A DNA stretch of 64,000 nucleotides from Archangium sp. (lineage in GTDB: Bacteria; Myxococcota; Myxococcia; Myxococcales; Myxococcaceae), in assembly GCA_030681645.1 (NCBI GenBank), contig JAUXRX010000056.1, forward strand, positions 186,001-250,000. The letters are read 5' to 3'. Each line of letters opens with the position of its first letter. The first letter of the stretch is position 1. Shown in pieces: positions 16,211 through 24,663 of the stretch. A model generated the notes under the pieces. The model did no database searches. It was not told the origin of the DNA and saw only the letters and a program-made list of their open reading frames with translations. The position numbers and the translations under genes were made by a program.

Positions 16211-17392
16211 ATGCGTCTGATCTCCGCCTCCTTCCTCGCGCTCCTGTTGGCTGGCTGCTTCTCCCCCGTGGTGGAGCCGGATGGTGGAATCGGCGGCGGT
16301 GGCGGCACTCTGGGCGGCGGCAGCGGTGGCGGGTCGGGCGGAGGCACCACAGGTGGCGGAACTGGAGGTGGCGGCGCGACTGGCGGCGGACTCGGCGGGG
16401 GCACGGGCGGCGGCGCGGTCGGTGGTGGCGCAGGTGGCGGTTCGCCCGCGGGCTGTCGCAGCGACAACGACTGCCGCGCCGGCGAGGTTTGTTACATCTG
16501 CAACTCCGGCACGCCCGGCGTCTGCGACACCGGCTGCAACCCTGCCCACGCGTGCCCGTCCGGCCAGAGCTGCGTCGCGCTCAACGTCACCTGCTTCGCC
16601 TGCCCCTGCATCGACACCGAGTGCCGCGGCCCGACGTGCATCGATGACGACCGTGACGGCTACGTGTTCGGCGCAGGCTGCAGCGGGATCCCCGGCGGTG
16701 ACTGCGCCCCGAACGATCCGACGGTGAACCCCGGCGCGGGCGAGCGCTGCAACAACGGCAAAGACGACGACTGCGACGGGTTCGTCGACACCGCTGACTC
16801 CGACTGCGGGCCGCTCACGTGCACCGGCGCGCCGTCGTGCCTCACCTCGTGGAACTGCGGCCTGGGCACGAACATGTGCGAGCTGGGCTGCTGCCAGAGC
16901 TGCCCGATCTTCGCGCCGCCGCTGTGCCCGCCCAACCAGTGCCCGCTGCCGCCGACGATCGATCCGAACAGCGGCTGCACCGGCACCCCGGGTTGCTACA
17001 CCTGCTCGGGCACCGCCTGCCCCGCGGTCTACGCGCCGGTCTGCGGCACCACGAGCGATCGCTTCCTCGACCCGCGTACGTTCGGAAACTCGTGCGAGGC
17101 CGGCGTGGCGAACGCGACCGTCATCCACCAGGGCGCGTGCCTCACGGGTGAAGGGCTCAACTGCGGCTCCCTGGGAGTGACGCAGGGCTGCGGGCCCGGC
17201 ACCGAGCTGTACTGCCGCGACGCGTGCCCGGAGTGCGACGCCGATCTGCGGCGCTGCACGAAGAAGGGCGTGTGCATCACCGACCTCGACTGCCCGGCGG
17301 GCCTGCCTCCGTCGCCGCCGATCACGTGCGGCAATGGCACGCAGAGCCGCGAGCGGTGCGTCAACCACGCGTGCGTGCAGCGCTGTCCTTGA
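16211..17392 (+). CDS. Cys-rich lipoprotein with Gly linker and MopE-type metal-binding motif
   Basis: The 393-residue product has a lipoprotein signal (MRLISASFLALLLAGC), then a long Gly/Ser/Thr linker (about residues 22-80). A Cys-rich region follows. It includes DDDRDGYVFGAGC, GGDCAPNDPTVNPGAGERC and NGKDDDCDGFVD, which resemble the putative metal-binding motif found in MopE-like secreted proteins. The segment YAPVCGTTSDRFL...FGNSCEA resembles a Kazal-type inhibitor fold. A surface-exposed lipoprotein is likely; metal binding is inferred. I chose the second in-frame ATG, which follows GAGGA and starts the signal peptide. Confidence 0.65.
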   Translation: MRLISASFLALLLAGCFSPVVEPDGGIGGGGGTLGGGSGGGSGGGTTGGGTGGGGATGGGLGGGTGGGAVGGGAGGGSPAGCRSDNDCRAGEVCYICNSGTPGVCDTGCNPAHACPSGQSCVALNVTCFACPCIDTECRGPTCIDDDRDGYVFGAGCSGIPGGDCAPNDPTVNPGAGERCNNGKDDDCDGFVDTADSDCGPLTCTGAPSCLTSWNCGLGTNMCELGCCQSCPIFAPPLCPPNQCPLPPTIDPNSGCTGTPGCYTCSGTACPAVYAPVCGTTSDRFLDPRTFGNSCEAGVANATVIHQGACLTGEGLNCGSLGVTQGCGPGTELYCRDACPECDADLRRCTKKGVCITDLDCPAGLPPSPPITCGNGTQSRERCVNHACVQRCP

Positions 17393-17421
17393 GGCTCGTC
17401 GCGTCGGCCCCGGAGTCGACG

Positions 17422-17502
17422 GCCTCGAGAGGCGTGGTGCCACGCGGATCTGCGCCCTGCTCGTCGCGCGCTTGCCCCTCGGCTTCAGGCAAGGACGCGA
17501 AG
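17422..17502 (+). repeat. Element of the EAEGQARD repeat family, left part only (copy A)
   Basis: Starting at GGCCTCGAG, about 75 bases match copy B at 25929, including an identical 41-base run from TGCTCGTCGCGCGCTTGCCC onward. The central palindrome and right end of copy B are absent; a TTCACCCCGAG-type repeat follows instead. It lies between two convergent genes. Confidence 0.65.
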
Positions 17503-17524
17503 GGATGCGACCCTGAATCTACCA

Positions 17525-17553
17525 GCGCCCCTCGACTCGGCTCGGCGTGAGCG
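17525..17553 (-). repeat. Copy of the TTCACCCCGAGCGGAGTCGAGG repeat, inverted
   Basis: GCGCCCCTCGACTCGGCTCGGC is the reverse form of the short repeat seen at 2164, 21714, 21764 and 56427. It sits directly after copy A of the longer element. Confidence 0.5.
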
Positions 17554-17569
17554 TCCGCCCCCGGGGCCA

Positions 17570-18313
17570 TCAGGGTGATTCGACGAGGTACACCTTCACG
17601 ACCCGGCGCTGGGGCGCGTCGGGGTCGCGCTGCCAGGTCGAGCCCGGGCCCCACTCCGCGCCGACGACCGCTTCGGGCTTCGGGAAGCCGTCCTTGACCA
17701 ACCGGACCAGCAGGACGTTGGTGACTCGAGAACGCGCGAGGCTGCAGTCGACCACCTCGGGAGCGCCGAGCGCGGATTCCGCGTCGAACTCAGACGGGCC
17801 GAACTTCTTCTCGGCCAGCGGCTTCTTGATGACGTTGAAGAGGCGTGAGGTGCAGCGGCTCCCGGCCGCGGGCGTCGTGGGTTCGACGGCCGGGGCAGGA
17901 GCAGGCTGCGAAGGCTCGACCGCAGGCGCCACAGGCTCCGCCTGAACGAGAGGAGGCTGCGCCTCGACGCCAGGAGCCGCAGGCTGCACCGGAACAGGCG
18001 CTGCTGCGCCCAACAGGCGCCCAGCCGCGCAGTACACCGCGGTGCCGTCGCGGCCCTTCCCTGCGCGGCGGACGTCGTGAAGCACCGCTTCACTTCCCGG
18101 AGTCAGGCCCGAGGAGTCAACCAGCCTCACCACCACCGGCGTCTGCGAGTCGGCGACCGCGTGGACGAAGACGTTCCCGCGCTGGCAGGTGTTTCCTGGC
18201 TCGCCGAAATAAGGGTAGCTGAATCGAAGGGAGACGACCTTCACCGCGAGGGTGGTGGATGCGTCTGCGGCGGGGGCGGACGCGAGGACCAGGGCGAGCG
18301 CGTGGACAATCAT
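17570..18313 (-). CDS. Secreted protein with Pro/Ala-rich linker
   Basis: The 247-residue product starts with a signal peptide (MIVHALALVLASAPAADA). A first domain contains RFSYPYFGEPGNTCQRGN and two further cysteines; a Pro/Ala/Glu-rich linker of about 60 residues follows, with repeats of the type QAEPVAPAVEPSQPAP; a C-terminal domain of about 90 residues ends the protein. No family is recognised. A start 34 bases upstream (18347) is also in frame but lengthens the signal peptide unusually. Confidence 0.55.
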   Translation of the reverse strand: MIVHALALVLASAPAADASTTLAVKVVSLRFSYPYFGEPGNTCQRGNVFVHAVADSQTPVVVRLVDSSGLTPGSEAVLHDVRRAGKGRDGTAVYCAAGRLLGAAAPVPVQPAAPGVEAQPPLVQAEPVAPAVEPSQPAPAPAVEPTTPAAGSRCTSRLFNVIKKPLAEKKFGPSEFDAESALGAPEVVDCSLARSRVTNVLLVRLVKDGFPKPEAVVGAEWGPGSTWQRDPDAPQRRVVKVYLVESP

Positions 18314-18433
18314 GGCTGCCGGTAGAACCCCCGTCCGCCCGTCCATGCGCAATCTCGCTCGAGGCCGAAAGCCAATGAGATCCTCCGGGCTTAGGCGCCC
18401 AGAGCGCCCAACTCGGGCAGTATGGTTCGCGTG

Positions 18434-19477
18434 ATGCGCGTTCTCTGGTTGGGGGTGGTGGTGGCGATCGGCTGCGGCCGCACCGAGGTGGTGAGCTGGA
18501 CGCCCACCCTCGCGCGACCCGACGGAGGGACAGACGCCGGAGTGGCCGTGGACGGCGGCCGCCCCGACGCTGGCGTGGATGGTGGTGTACCGCCGGACGG
18601 AGGGCAACCCGACGCGGGCATCAAGCCCTGCATCGACGGGCGCTTCACCCTGAACCCGGCGGAGCCCGTGGTGATGCTGGTGATCGATCGCTCGGGCTCG
18701 ATGATCGACTTCTTCCCGGGCGGGGCGACGTCGAAGTGGAACGCGCTGCGCGACGCGCTGAACCGGACGTTGCCGGCGGTGGACGACGTCATGCAACTGG
18801 GCGTCGTGTTCTTTCCCATCGATGGCGCCGACGTCTGCGAGGTGCCGGCCATCACGGCCCTGCAGCCGGGGCGTGGCCACGCGAGCATCATCTTGAACTC
18901 CATCAGCAACATCGAGCCCGGGGGCTCGACGCCGACGTCGGCCGCGCTGCGGGTCGCCTTCGACGTGTTGCAGACGCGGCGCACGGGGAACACGGCCCGC
19001 GGCATGGTGCTGGCGACGGACGGCGAGCCGACGTGCTCGAGCCTCGCGGAACCGGTCGAGGACCTCCGGAGAGCCCTGGACGGCGGGGTGCCCACCTGGG
19101 TCGTCGGCATCGAGTCAGTCAGCCGGCCCGAGCTCACCTTCGCGCTCGATGCCATGGCTCGCGCCGGAGGCCGCCCGCGCGTCGACGCGGGCACCACGTA
19201 CTTTCCGGCGACCTCGGCCGATGGCCTGGTGCAGGCCTTCGCGGCCATCCGCGACCAGGTGGCGGCGTGCTCCTTCCTCACCGACTCGGTGCCCGACCTC
19301 GATGGCGGCATCTCGGTGACGTACGGCGGGGCGGTGGTTCCGCACGACCCGAGCGGCACGTCGGGCTGGCTGTGGACAGACCGGAACAACGGCGAGCTGG
19401 TACTTCGGGGCGACGCCTGTGCGCGCGCCATCTCGATGCCGCGGCCGTTGGAGGTGGTGGTGACCTGCACTCACTGA
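18434..19477 (+). CDS. vWA-domain lipoprotein
   Basis: The 347-residue product has a lipoprotein signal ending at Cys (VVVAIGCG), an Asp/Gly-rich linker, and a von Willebrand factor A domain from about residue 70 to 270. The metal site DRSGSM and the later GGSTPTSAAL and ATDGEPTC segments are all present. Such domains bind other proteins or cell-surface partners. The C-terminal 70 residues are unassigned. The gene converges on, and overlaps by seven bases, another vWA-like lipoprotein gene. Confidence 0.75.
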   Translation: MRVLWLGVVVAIGCGRTEVVSWTPTLARPDGGTDAGVAVDGGRPDAGVDGGVPPDGGQPDAGIKPCIDGRFTLNPAEPVVMLVIDRSGSMIDFFPGGATSKWNALRDALNRTLPAVDDVMQLGVVFFPIDGADVCEVPAITALQPGRGHASIILNSISNIEPGGSTPTSAALRVAFDVLQTRRTGNTARGMVLATDGEPTCSSLAEPVEDLRRALDGGVPTWVVGIESVSRPELTFALDAMARAGGRPRVDAGTTYFPATSADGLVQAFAAIRDQVAACSFLTDSVPDLDGGISVTYGGAVVPHDPSGTSGWLWTDRNNGELVLRGDACARAISMPRPLEVVVTCTH

Positions 19478-21606
19478 CAGAGGTTGGGCGTGTACCGGAA
19501 GGTGATCACCGAACCGGGAGGCGGCGGCACCTCGAAGCGCACGTTGTTCGGGGGCTCGTAGCTCCACACCGTCTGGCCGAGCGCGTCCACCGCAGGCGTG
19601 GTGACGCCATTGAGGAGCACCTCGAGCTGTCCGTCCCACGGGGAGAAGGACAGAGAGAAGACGCGCCTTCCGCCGCCGCAGTGCGTGGCGGTGAGCTGAA
19701 ACTCGGCCGACCAGGTCGGAGAGCAGATGTCCGCGCTGACGCCGCTGCTGGCCGCGACCAACCCGGCGTGGACACCGTCGTCGGGCGCCTCGACCGCACA
19801 CACGGCGCTGAACGGGCCCACCACGCTCCAGGAGAAGCGGGGCTGGAGCGCGGCGACCGTGCTCAGCGCGCTCGCCACGTTCGGTGTCTGCTCGAGCGCG
19901 TCGGTCACGCACAACACGCTCAGCCCAGCCGTCGGACGCAGGAGCCCGGGATTGCCGCTCAGCAGCGAGGCAGCCGGTCCGGCGCAGGCCTCCTCTTCCG
20001 AGCCGAAGGGCAGCGCGTCGAACGCAGCCAGCGCGCGATCGACGTCACCGGCCGTCGCGCTCGAGAACACGTTCGTGCCCGCGTCGTCGCTGAGCAGCGC
20101 CGCGCCCCCATCGGCCCCATCTGCCGTGGCGAACGCGAACTGCAGGTCGAGGCACGAGGGGTCGACTTGATTGAGCACGCGCCACAGGTTCTCCCGCACC
20201 GCTGCCCGCTTCGGCCCGAACGAAGGTGAGCTGTCGACGAGCACCAGCAGGTCTGCCTTCGGCAAGACCGGCACCTGGTACGTGTCCTCGGTCACAGCCG
20301 CACCCTGCCCGCGGCCCTGCAGCGCGACCGCCTGCAGCAGCGAGCGGCCTCCTTCCGTGGCAGACACCAGCAACGCCCCCTGGCTCGACCCCGGCGTGGC
20401 CGGTCTGAACTTCACGCGCAACACGCGGTGACCGCCAGGCTCGACCTCACCCAGCGACGTGCTGGTGAGCACGAACTCGGGCGCACTGACGGTGGCCCCG
20501 GTCACCTGCAAAGACGCGGAGCAGACGTTGTAGAGCACCACGCTGCGATCGCTCGAGTTGCAGTTCGACGTCACGGTGCCGAAGTCGACCGTCGTCGGCG
20601 ACACCACCAGGCATTCGCTCGGGGGAACGTCGAAGGAGAACGGCACCTCCACCGCCACCCCTCCCGCGAAGCGAAGGCGCGCCGTCCCCCACGCGCGGGA
20701 GATCGCCGGCGTCACCCGCAACCAGTGCCGGGCGCGCGCCCCGGGCTCGAGGCGCGCAGGGGCGGGATCGAAGAACCCGGCCCCTCCAACGGGCATCACC
20801 TCGACCGAGCGATCCCGGAAGAAGCAGGTGGAAGTGCCGCGGTTGCGCAGCTCGATCGCCACCGCGCCCTGGAGGGAAGAGACGCTCGCGGGCGCTTCCA
20901 GCTCGCAGGGCGCGTGCGCCTCGACGCGCGCTACCACGTCCACCACGCGCTCGGGGGAGAGCGGGTCGTCCGACCGCAGCGTCAACTTCCACACCCGCTG
21001 GCCCGCCTGCGTCGGCATCACCACCAGCGGAAGCACGACCGTGTCGCCGGGCGCGAGCGGCGCAGGCGCGACCCACGGCTGGCAGGCGCCTGCGACGAGC
21101 GCGCCGACGCAGACCTCGGCGCTATCGACGAGCGGCGACTGGAGCTGCAGGGCCGTGCCGCGCGTGCCGCTGTTGGTCAGGGTGAGCTGCGCGGGGAAGG
21201 CGTCAGGCGCGCCGATGATCAACGGAAGCGAGCCGAGGTTGAGCAGCTCGTGCGAGACGCCCAGCTGCGCGCCCACGCCGATGCCGGTGAGGGCCACGCG
21301 GGTCTCCGCGGCGCCGCCGCTGATCAACAAGGTGCCGTGCCGGGGGCCGAGCGCCGTCGGAGTGAAGGTCACGGTGATGGCGCCTTCGCCTCCGGGCTCC
21401 AGGCGCGCTGCCGCGGGGCTCACCGCGAAGTCGCCCGCTTCGATTCGCAGCTCGAGGGACACGGCGCCGCTTCCCGAGTGGGTGAGCGTCAGCGTGCTCG
21501 AGGCGGGCTGGCCCGCGGGGACTTCTCCGAAGTCATGGTCCCCGGGCGCGACCACGCCGCCGGTGCAGGCGAGCGCGGCGAGGCAGAGGAACATCCAGGC
21601 TCTCAT
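19471..21606 (-). CDS. Lipoprotein with ASH/choice-of-anchor D repeats and a vWA-like domain
   Basis: The 711-residue product has a lipoprotein signal (LCLAALAC). At least three Ig-like repeats of the ASH/HYDIN 'choice-of-anchor D' kind follow, recognised by HDFGEVPAGQPASSTLTLT, GAITVTFTPTALGPRHGTL and VDFGTVTSNC...VKFRPATPGSSQGAL. The last 250 residues look like a vWA domain with DLLVLVDSSPSF. A large surface protein for binding is likely. The start was chosen at the ATG of the signal peptide; the frame continues eight codons upstream. Confidence 0.7.
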   Translation of the reverse strand: MRAWMFLCLAALACTGGVVAPGDHDFGEVPAGQPASSTLTLTHSGSGAVSLELRIEAGDFAVSPAAARLEPGGEGAITVTFTPTALGPRHGTLLISGGAAETRVALTGIGVGAQLGVSHELLNLGSLPLIIGAPDAFPAQLTLTNSGTRGTALQLQSPLVDSAEVCVGALVAGACQPWVAPAPLAPGDTVVLPLVVMPTQAGQRVWKLTLRSDDPLSPERVVDVVARVEAHAPCELEAPASVSSLQGAVAIELRNRGTSTCFFRDRSVEVMPVGGAGFFDPAPARLEPGARARHWLRVTPAISRAWGTARLRFAGGVAVEVPFSFDVPPSECLVVSPTTVDFGTVTSNCNSSDRSVVLYNVCSASLQVTGATVSAPEFVLTSTSLGEVEPGGHRVLRVKFRPATPGSSQGALLVSATEGGRSLLQAVALQGRGQGAAVTEDTYQVPVLPKADLLVLVDSSPSFGPKRAAVRENLWRVLNQVDPSCLDLQFAFATADGADGGAALLSDDAGTNVFSSATAGDVDRALAAFDALPFGSEEEACAGPAASLLSGNPGLLRPTAGLSVLCVTDALEQTPNVASALSTVAALQPRFSWSVVGPFSAVCAVEAPDDGVHAGLVAASSGVSADICSPTWSAEFQLTATHCGGGRRVFSLSFSPWDGQLEVLLNGVTTPAVDALGQTVWSYEPPNNVRFEVPPPPGSVITFRYTPNLCQ

Positions 21607-21683
21607 GGCGGGGACCCTACTCCCCTTCACCGCGGCAACCCGTCACCCAGTCCTTCGGCGAGGCGGCCGGCCTTATGCACCCC

Positions 21684-21792
21684 CGTTCATCCCGAGAGGG
21701 TCGAGCTCATCACCGTTCACCCCGGGCGGAGGCGAGGGGCGTCTTCCTGTGCGCCCGGGAGCCCATCCCTCGACTCCGCTCGGGATGAACGG
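21684..21792. repeat. Cluster of three TTCACCCCGAGCGGAGTCGAGG repeats, two head-to-head
   Basis: A partial direct copy (21684-21706), a direct copy (21714-21741) and an inverted copy (21764-21792, CCCTCGACTCCGCTCGGGATGAAC) lie within about 110 bases. The last two can form a long hairpin. The rest of the 317-base gap up to 21924 holds only a possible 25-codon frame (from 21833, MRSALLVVVGLGAE), too short to support. Confidence 0.6.
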
Positions 21793-21923
21793 TGGCAACC
21801 CTTCGCGCGGCGAGGTGGCATCATGCGCGCCCATGCGAAGCGCCCTGCTCGTCGTCGTCGGCCTCGGCGCCGAGATTCCCCTCACCTTCAACTGCGTCCG
21901 CGCGCCGTAAGAAACGAGAGTCC

Positions 21924-22238
21924 ATGGGAACCTTCCTCAATCCGTATTCCGTCCTCCAGGTGTTCATCGCCGGCACCCTCGGCTTCCTGGTCGCGCCTCA
22001 CCTCTCGCTCGTCTCGAAGGTGGGCGGCCGGGCGATGCGGTTCGCGGCCTGGGCGCTCGCGCTCGGCGTCGCGCTCGACTTCTTCGCGCCGATGCTGATG
22101 AGCCAGCTCGACCGCCTCGACCTGCCCTTCGAGCCGTGGCGCATCATCCCCCCCGTGATCGGCACGGTCTTCTGGGGCTGCCTCGCCTGGTCGGTGCTCG
22201 GCGTCATCCAGAGCGCGCCGCCGAAGGGGCTCCAGTGA
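21924..22238 (+). CDS. Small multi-span membrane protein
   Basis: The 104-residue product has three hydrophobic segments (about residues 8-25, 38-57 and 75-95). It is not assigned to a family. Its stop overlaps the GTG start of the next membrane-protein gene (GTGA), so the two are likely one transcription and translation unit and their products may work together. Confidence 0.6.
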   Translation: MGTFLNPYSVLQVFIAGTLGFLVAPHLSLVSKVGGRAMRFAAWALALGVALDFFAPMLMSQLDRLDLPFEPWRIIPPVIGTVFWGCLAWSVLGVIQSAPPKGLQ

Positions 22239-23002
22239 TCGAGAACATCCTGCGCTTCCTCCCGCTCGCCGGCGCCGCGGCCATCATCCTGCTCGCGCAG
22301 ACCCAGGTGCGCGAACGCTCGGAGAAGGCCTCGCTCGCGCTCAGCATCGGCGCCGGCCTCGAGGCCGCCTTCCTGCTCGCGCGATACTTCATCCAGTCGG
22401 AGCTGCTCTGGGCTGCTGGCCCGCTGGTGCAGGTCGCCTCGGTCGGCGCCGTCGTGTTCGGGCTCATCACCCTCGTCGACGAGCTCAACCCGAAGCGCCC
22501 CGGCGCCATGCCTCCCCTCCTGGCGGGCCACAAGGAAGCAGCGCCCAACCTCTTCCTCCGCTACTTCTTCGGCTTCTTCGGGCTGGTGGCCGTGCTCAGC
22601 ACCGGCCTGCGCGGCGGGGGAATGATCGGCGCCGCCGTGTCACTGGTGGCGATCGGCGCCACCCTGGCCGGCTCGGTGTGGGTCGAACGCCAGGGCCCGC
22701 TGGGCCGCTGGGTGCTGGAGCGTCGGCCCGAGCTGGTGGTGTGGAGCTACGTGCACTCGCTGCGCGTGGTGAACCGCAAGACCGGCAGCAGCACCACTCA
22801 CTGGAGCGCCCAGCTCGGCCTCTCCACCGGCGCGCTCGTGCCGCTCCCGGCGATGGGCGAGCAGCAGGCGCAGGCGCTGGTGATGGCGGTGATGGAACGC
22901 TGCCCCGGCGTGGTGCTCGGCTTCTCCCCGGAGAACGTGGCGAAGTTCAAGTCGACCCCCGAGGCGATGCGAGGGGCCTCGGCGCTGAGCGCGGTCCGGT
23001 GA
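22235..23002 (+). CDS. Membrane protein with C-terminal soluble domain
   Basis: The 255-residue product has five or so hydrophobic segments in the first 155 residues and a soluble C-terminal part of about 90 residues containing VVWSYVHSLRVVNRKTGS and LVMAVMERCPGVVLGFS. No family is recognised. It begins at a GTG inside the stop codon of the preceding gene and ends four bases before the convergent lipoprotein gene. Confidence 0.6.
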   Translation: MIENILRFLPLAGAAAIILLAQTQVRERSEKASLALSIGAGLEAAFLLARYFIQSELLWAAGPLVQVASVGAVVFGLITLVDELNPKRPGAMPPLLAGHKEAAPNLFLRYFFGFFGLVAVLSTGLRGGGMIGAAVSLVAIGATLAGSVWVERQGPLGRWVLERRPELVVWSYVHSLRVVNRKTGSSTTHWSAQLGLSTGALVPLPAMGEQQAQALVMAVMERCPGVVLGFSPENVAKFKSTPEAMRGASALSAVR

Positions 23003-23005
23003 AGC

Positions 23006-23938
23006 TCAGAGGTCGTGGTACGAGATCAGCGTCACCAGCGCCGTGCGCAGCGGGTCTTCGACCCCTTCGCTGGCGCTGGCCGTGTCGAGCCGCGCGCTGC
23101 CGTCGAAGCGCACCAGGAACACCAGGTTCTTGTCGACCGTGAGGAACGGGTCAGGCTGTTTGACCTTCGCGATGATCTCCTGGCCCGTCTCCTCGAAGGT
23201 GTCGGTCACCCGCTGCTCGAACTGGCCCGACACCGAGCTGCCACCCTGCGAGTAGCTGCCAGACGCCGAGCCCGAGCCCAGCACGCCGTTCGAGCGCCAC
23301 GCCGCCGTGCCCGCGCCCGACGAAGAGGACACCGAGCCCGAGCCTTGCCCGTTGCTGAGCACCATCGCCGCCTCGCTCGAGAGCGCCTGCTCGAGCAACA
23401 CCAGCTCGGTCTTTCCCTTCTTCTCCTTTGCCTCGGAGATCTTCGCCACGAAGACGAGGTAGCGGCCCTTGAACGCGCCCGACTGCTTGAGCGCCGAGGC
23501 CAGATCGAACACCGGAATGCGCTTCTGCTGGAGGATCTCGAGATCCACCCGCAGGTGCCCACCGCGGCTGGCGAGGATCTGCGCGATCAACGCCGGCGCT
23601 TCGGGCCGGGCCCGCAGCTCTTCGTCCCAGTGATCGACCAGCGACTCGAGCTGGGTGAAGCCGCCCTTCGAGATGCAGGCCACCACGTACGTCCACGCCA
23701 CCTCGCGGCCGTTGTGCACCTTGAGCTCGTTGGCGTTCCGCTCGCAGTCGATGTCGCGGCGAAACTGCCGGGCCCAGTCCTTCGGGGAGCCGAGCGCCGC
23801 GCGCGCCTGGGCCGCGTCGACCGGCTGCACGGTGGCGGGGGCGAAGGCCTCGGAGGCGGACATCTTCGGCGGCGGCGGGGTGGTGACGCACCCGGCGCAG
23901 GCAACGACGGCACAGGCGACTGAAAGGGAACGGAGCAC
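23006..23938 (-). CDS. Lipoprotein (310 aa) with Ser/Gly-rich insert
   Basis: The N-terminus MLRSLSVACAVVACAGCVTT is a lipoprotein signal with Cys at 17. The mature protein has an alpha-helical first half, a Ser/Gly-rich stretch at about residues 205-240 and a last part that repeats acidic and hydrophobic residues (LVFLVRFDGSARLDT). It has no recognised family. It follows the next gene on the same strand after 16 bases, so the two may be cotranscribed. Confidence 0.6.
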   Translation of the reverse strand: MLRSLSVACAVVACAGCVTTPPPPKMSASEAFAPATVQPVDAAQARAALGSPKDWARQFRRDIDCERNANELKVHNGREVAWTYVVACISKGGFTQLESLVDHWDEELRARPEAPALIAQILASRGGHLRVDLEILQQKRIPVFDLASALKQSGAFKGRYLVFVAKISEAKEKKGKTELVLLEQALSSEAAMVLSNGQGSGSVSSSSGAGTAAWRSNGVLGSGSASGSYSQGGSSVSGQFEQRVTDTFEETGQEIIAKVKQPDPFLTVDKNLVFLVRFDGSARLDTASASEGVEDPLRTALVTLISYHDL

Positions 23939-23954
23939 GGGAGAGGCCTCGCAG

Positions 23955-24482
23955 CTACAGCGCGTTGGTCGGATAACGGGACTTCGCCGGCGTGGGCTCC
24001 GGCGCTTCCTTCGGAGGGATGGGCACGTCGGCCGTCTGCAGCGCCGTGGCGAGCGCCTCGTAGCAGCTGCCCGCCCGGTTGGAGAACCGGCCCTCGGAGT
24101 CGAGCAGCACCTCGGCCCCTTCGAGCGAACACACCGCCGAGGCGCGCGTGGTGCCGTCGAGGCACACCTTCATGCGGCGGGCGCGCTCCTTCTCGTCTTC
24201 GAGCGTGGGCGTGAGCCGCTCGGTGCACATGCCCTTGCCCAGGCTCTTCGCCAGCTCGACGTTGTCCTTCGCCTGCTTCTTGCGCGCGGCGTCGGTCTCC
24301 ATCACCGCGGGCCGGCCATCGAAGAGGCACTTGCTGGAGTGCCGCAGCGTCAGCGTCGAGCACGCCTGGCTCGACGGCGTGGCATCGACGGCCGCGGGCG
24401 TGTCGAGCGGCGTCGGCTTCGCACCTCCCAGGAATCGGTCGGGCTCGGCGCTCAACAGCATCACGATGGTCAGCGTCAACAT
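23955..24482 (-). CDS. Secreted protein of unknown function
   Basis: The 175-residue product has a short hydrophobic N-terminus (MLTLTIVMLLSAEP) that could be a signal peptide and six cysteines spread over the mature part, so disulfides outside the cytoplasm are plausible. I placed the start at the ATG with GAGAGG about nine bases before it; a GTG three codons earlier is also in frame. It is upstream of, and probably cotranscribed with, the 310-residue lipoprotein gene. Confidence 0.5.
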   Translation of the reverse strand: MLTLTIVMLLSAEPDRFLGGAKPTPLDTPAAVDATPSSQACSTLTLRHSSKCLFDGRPAVMETDAARKKQAKDNVELAKSLGKGMCTERLTPTLEDEKERARRMKVCLDGTTRASAVCSLEGAEVLLDSEGRFSNRAGSCYEALATALQTADVPIPPKEAPEPTPAKSRYPTNAL

Positions 24483-24663
24483 CGGGGCCACCTCTCAGAC
24501 GGGACTGGAGCACTCTACACTCGGCTCAGGCCTTGATCCGGCGCCGTGTGAGGGCAGTGCAGAAGGCTGCACACTCCTGTGAAGCGGGGTGCCGGTGACC
24601 CGCGGCGAAGCCTTCGAATTCGTGGACGGAACGCTGGGCGTGGGAGGTGCAAACAGGCCCTGC

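Noticed and set aside
16290-16445. GGCGG-rich tandem stretch
   Set aside because: It encodes the Gly/Ser/Thr linker of a lipoprotein; the repeat is coding.
21833-21910. 25-codon frame, MRSALLVVVGLG
   Set aside because: It resembles a signal start but has no ribosome site and lies in a repeat-rich gap; too short to support.
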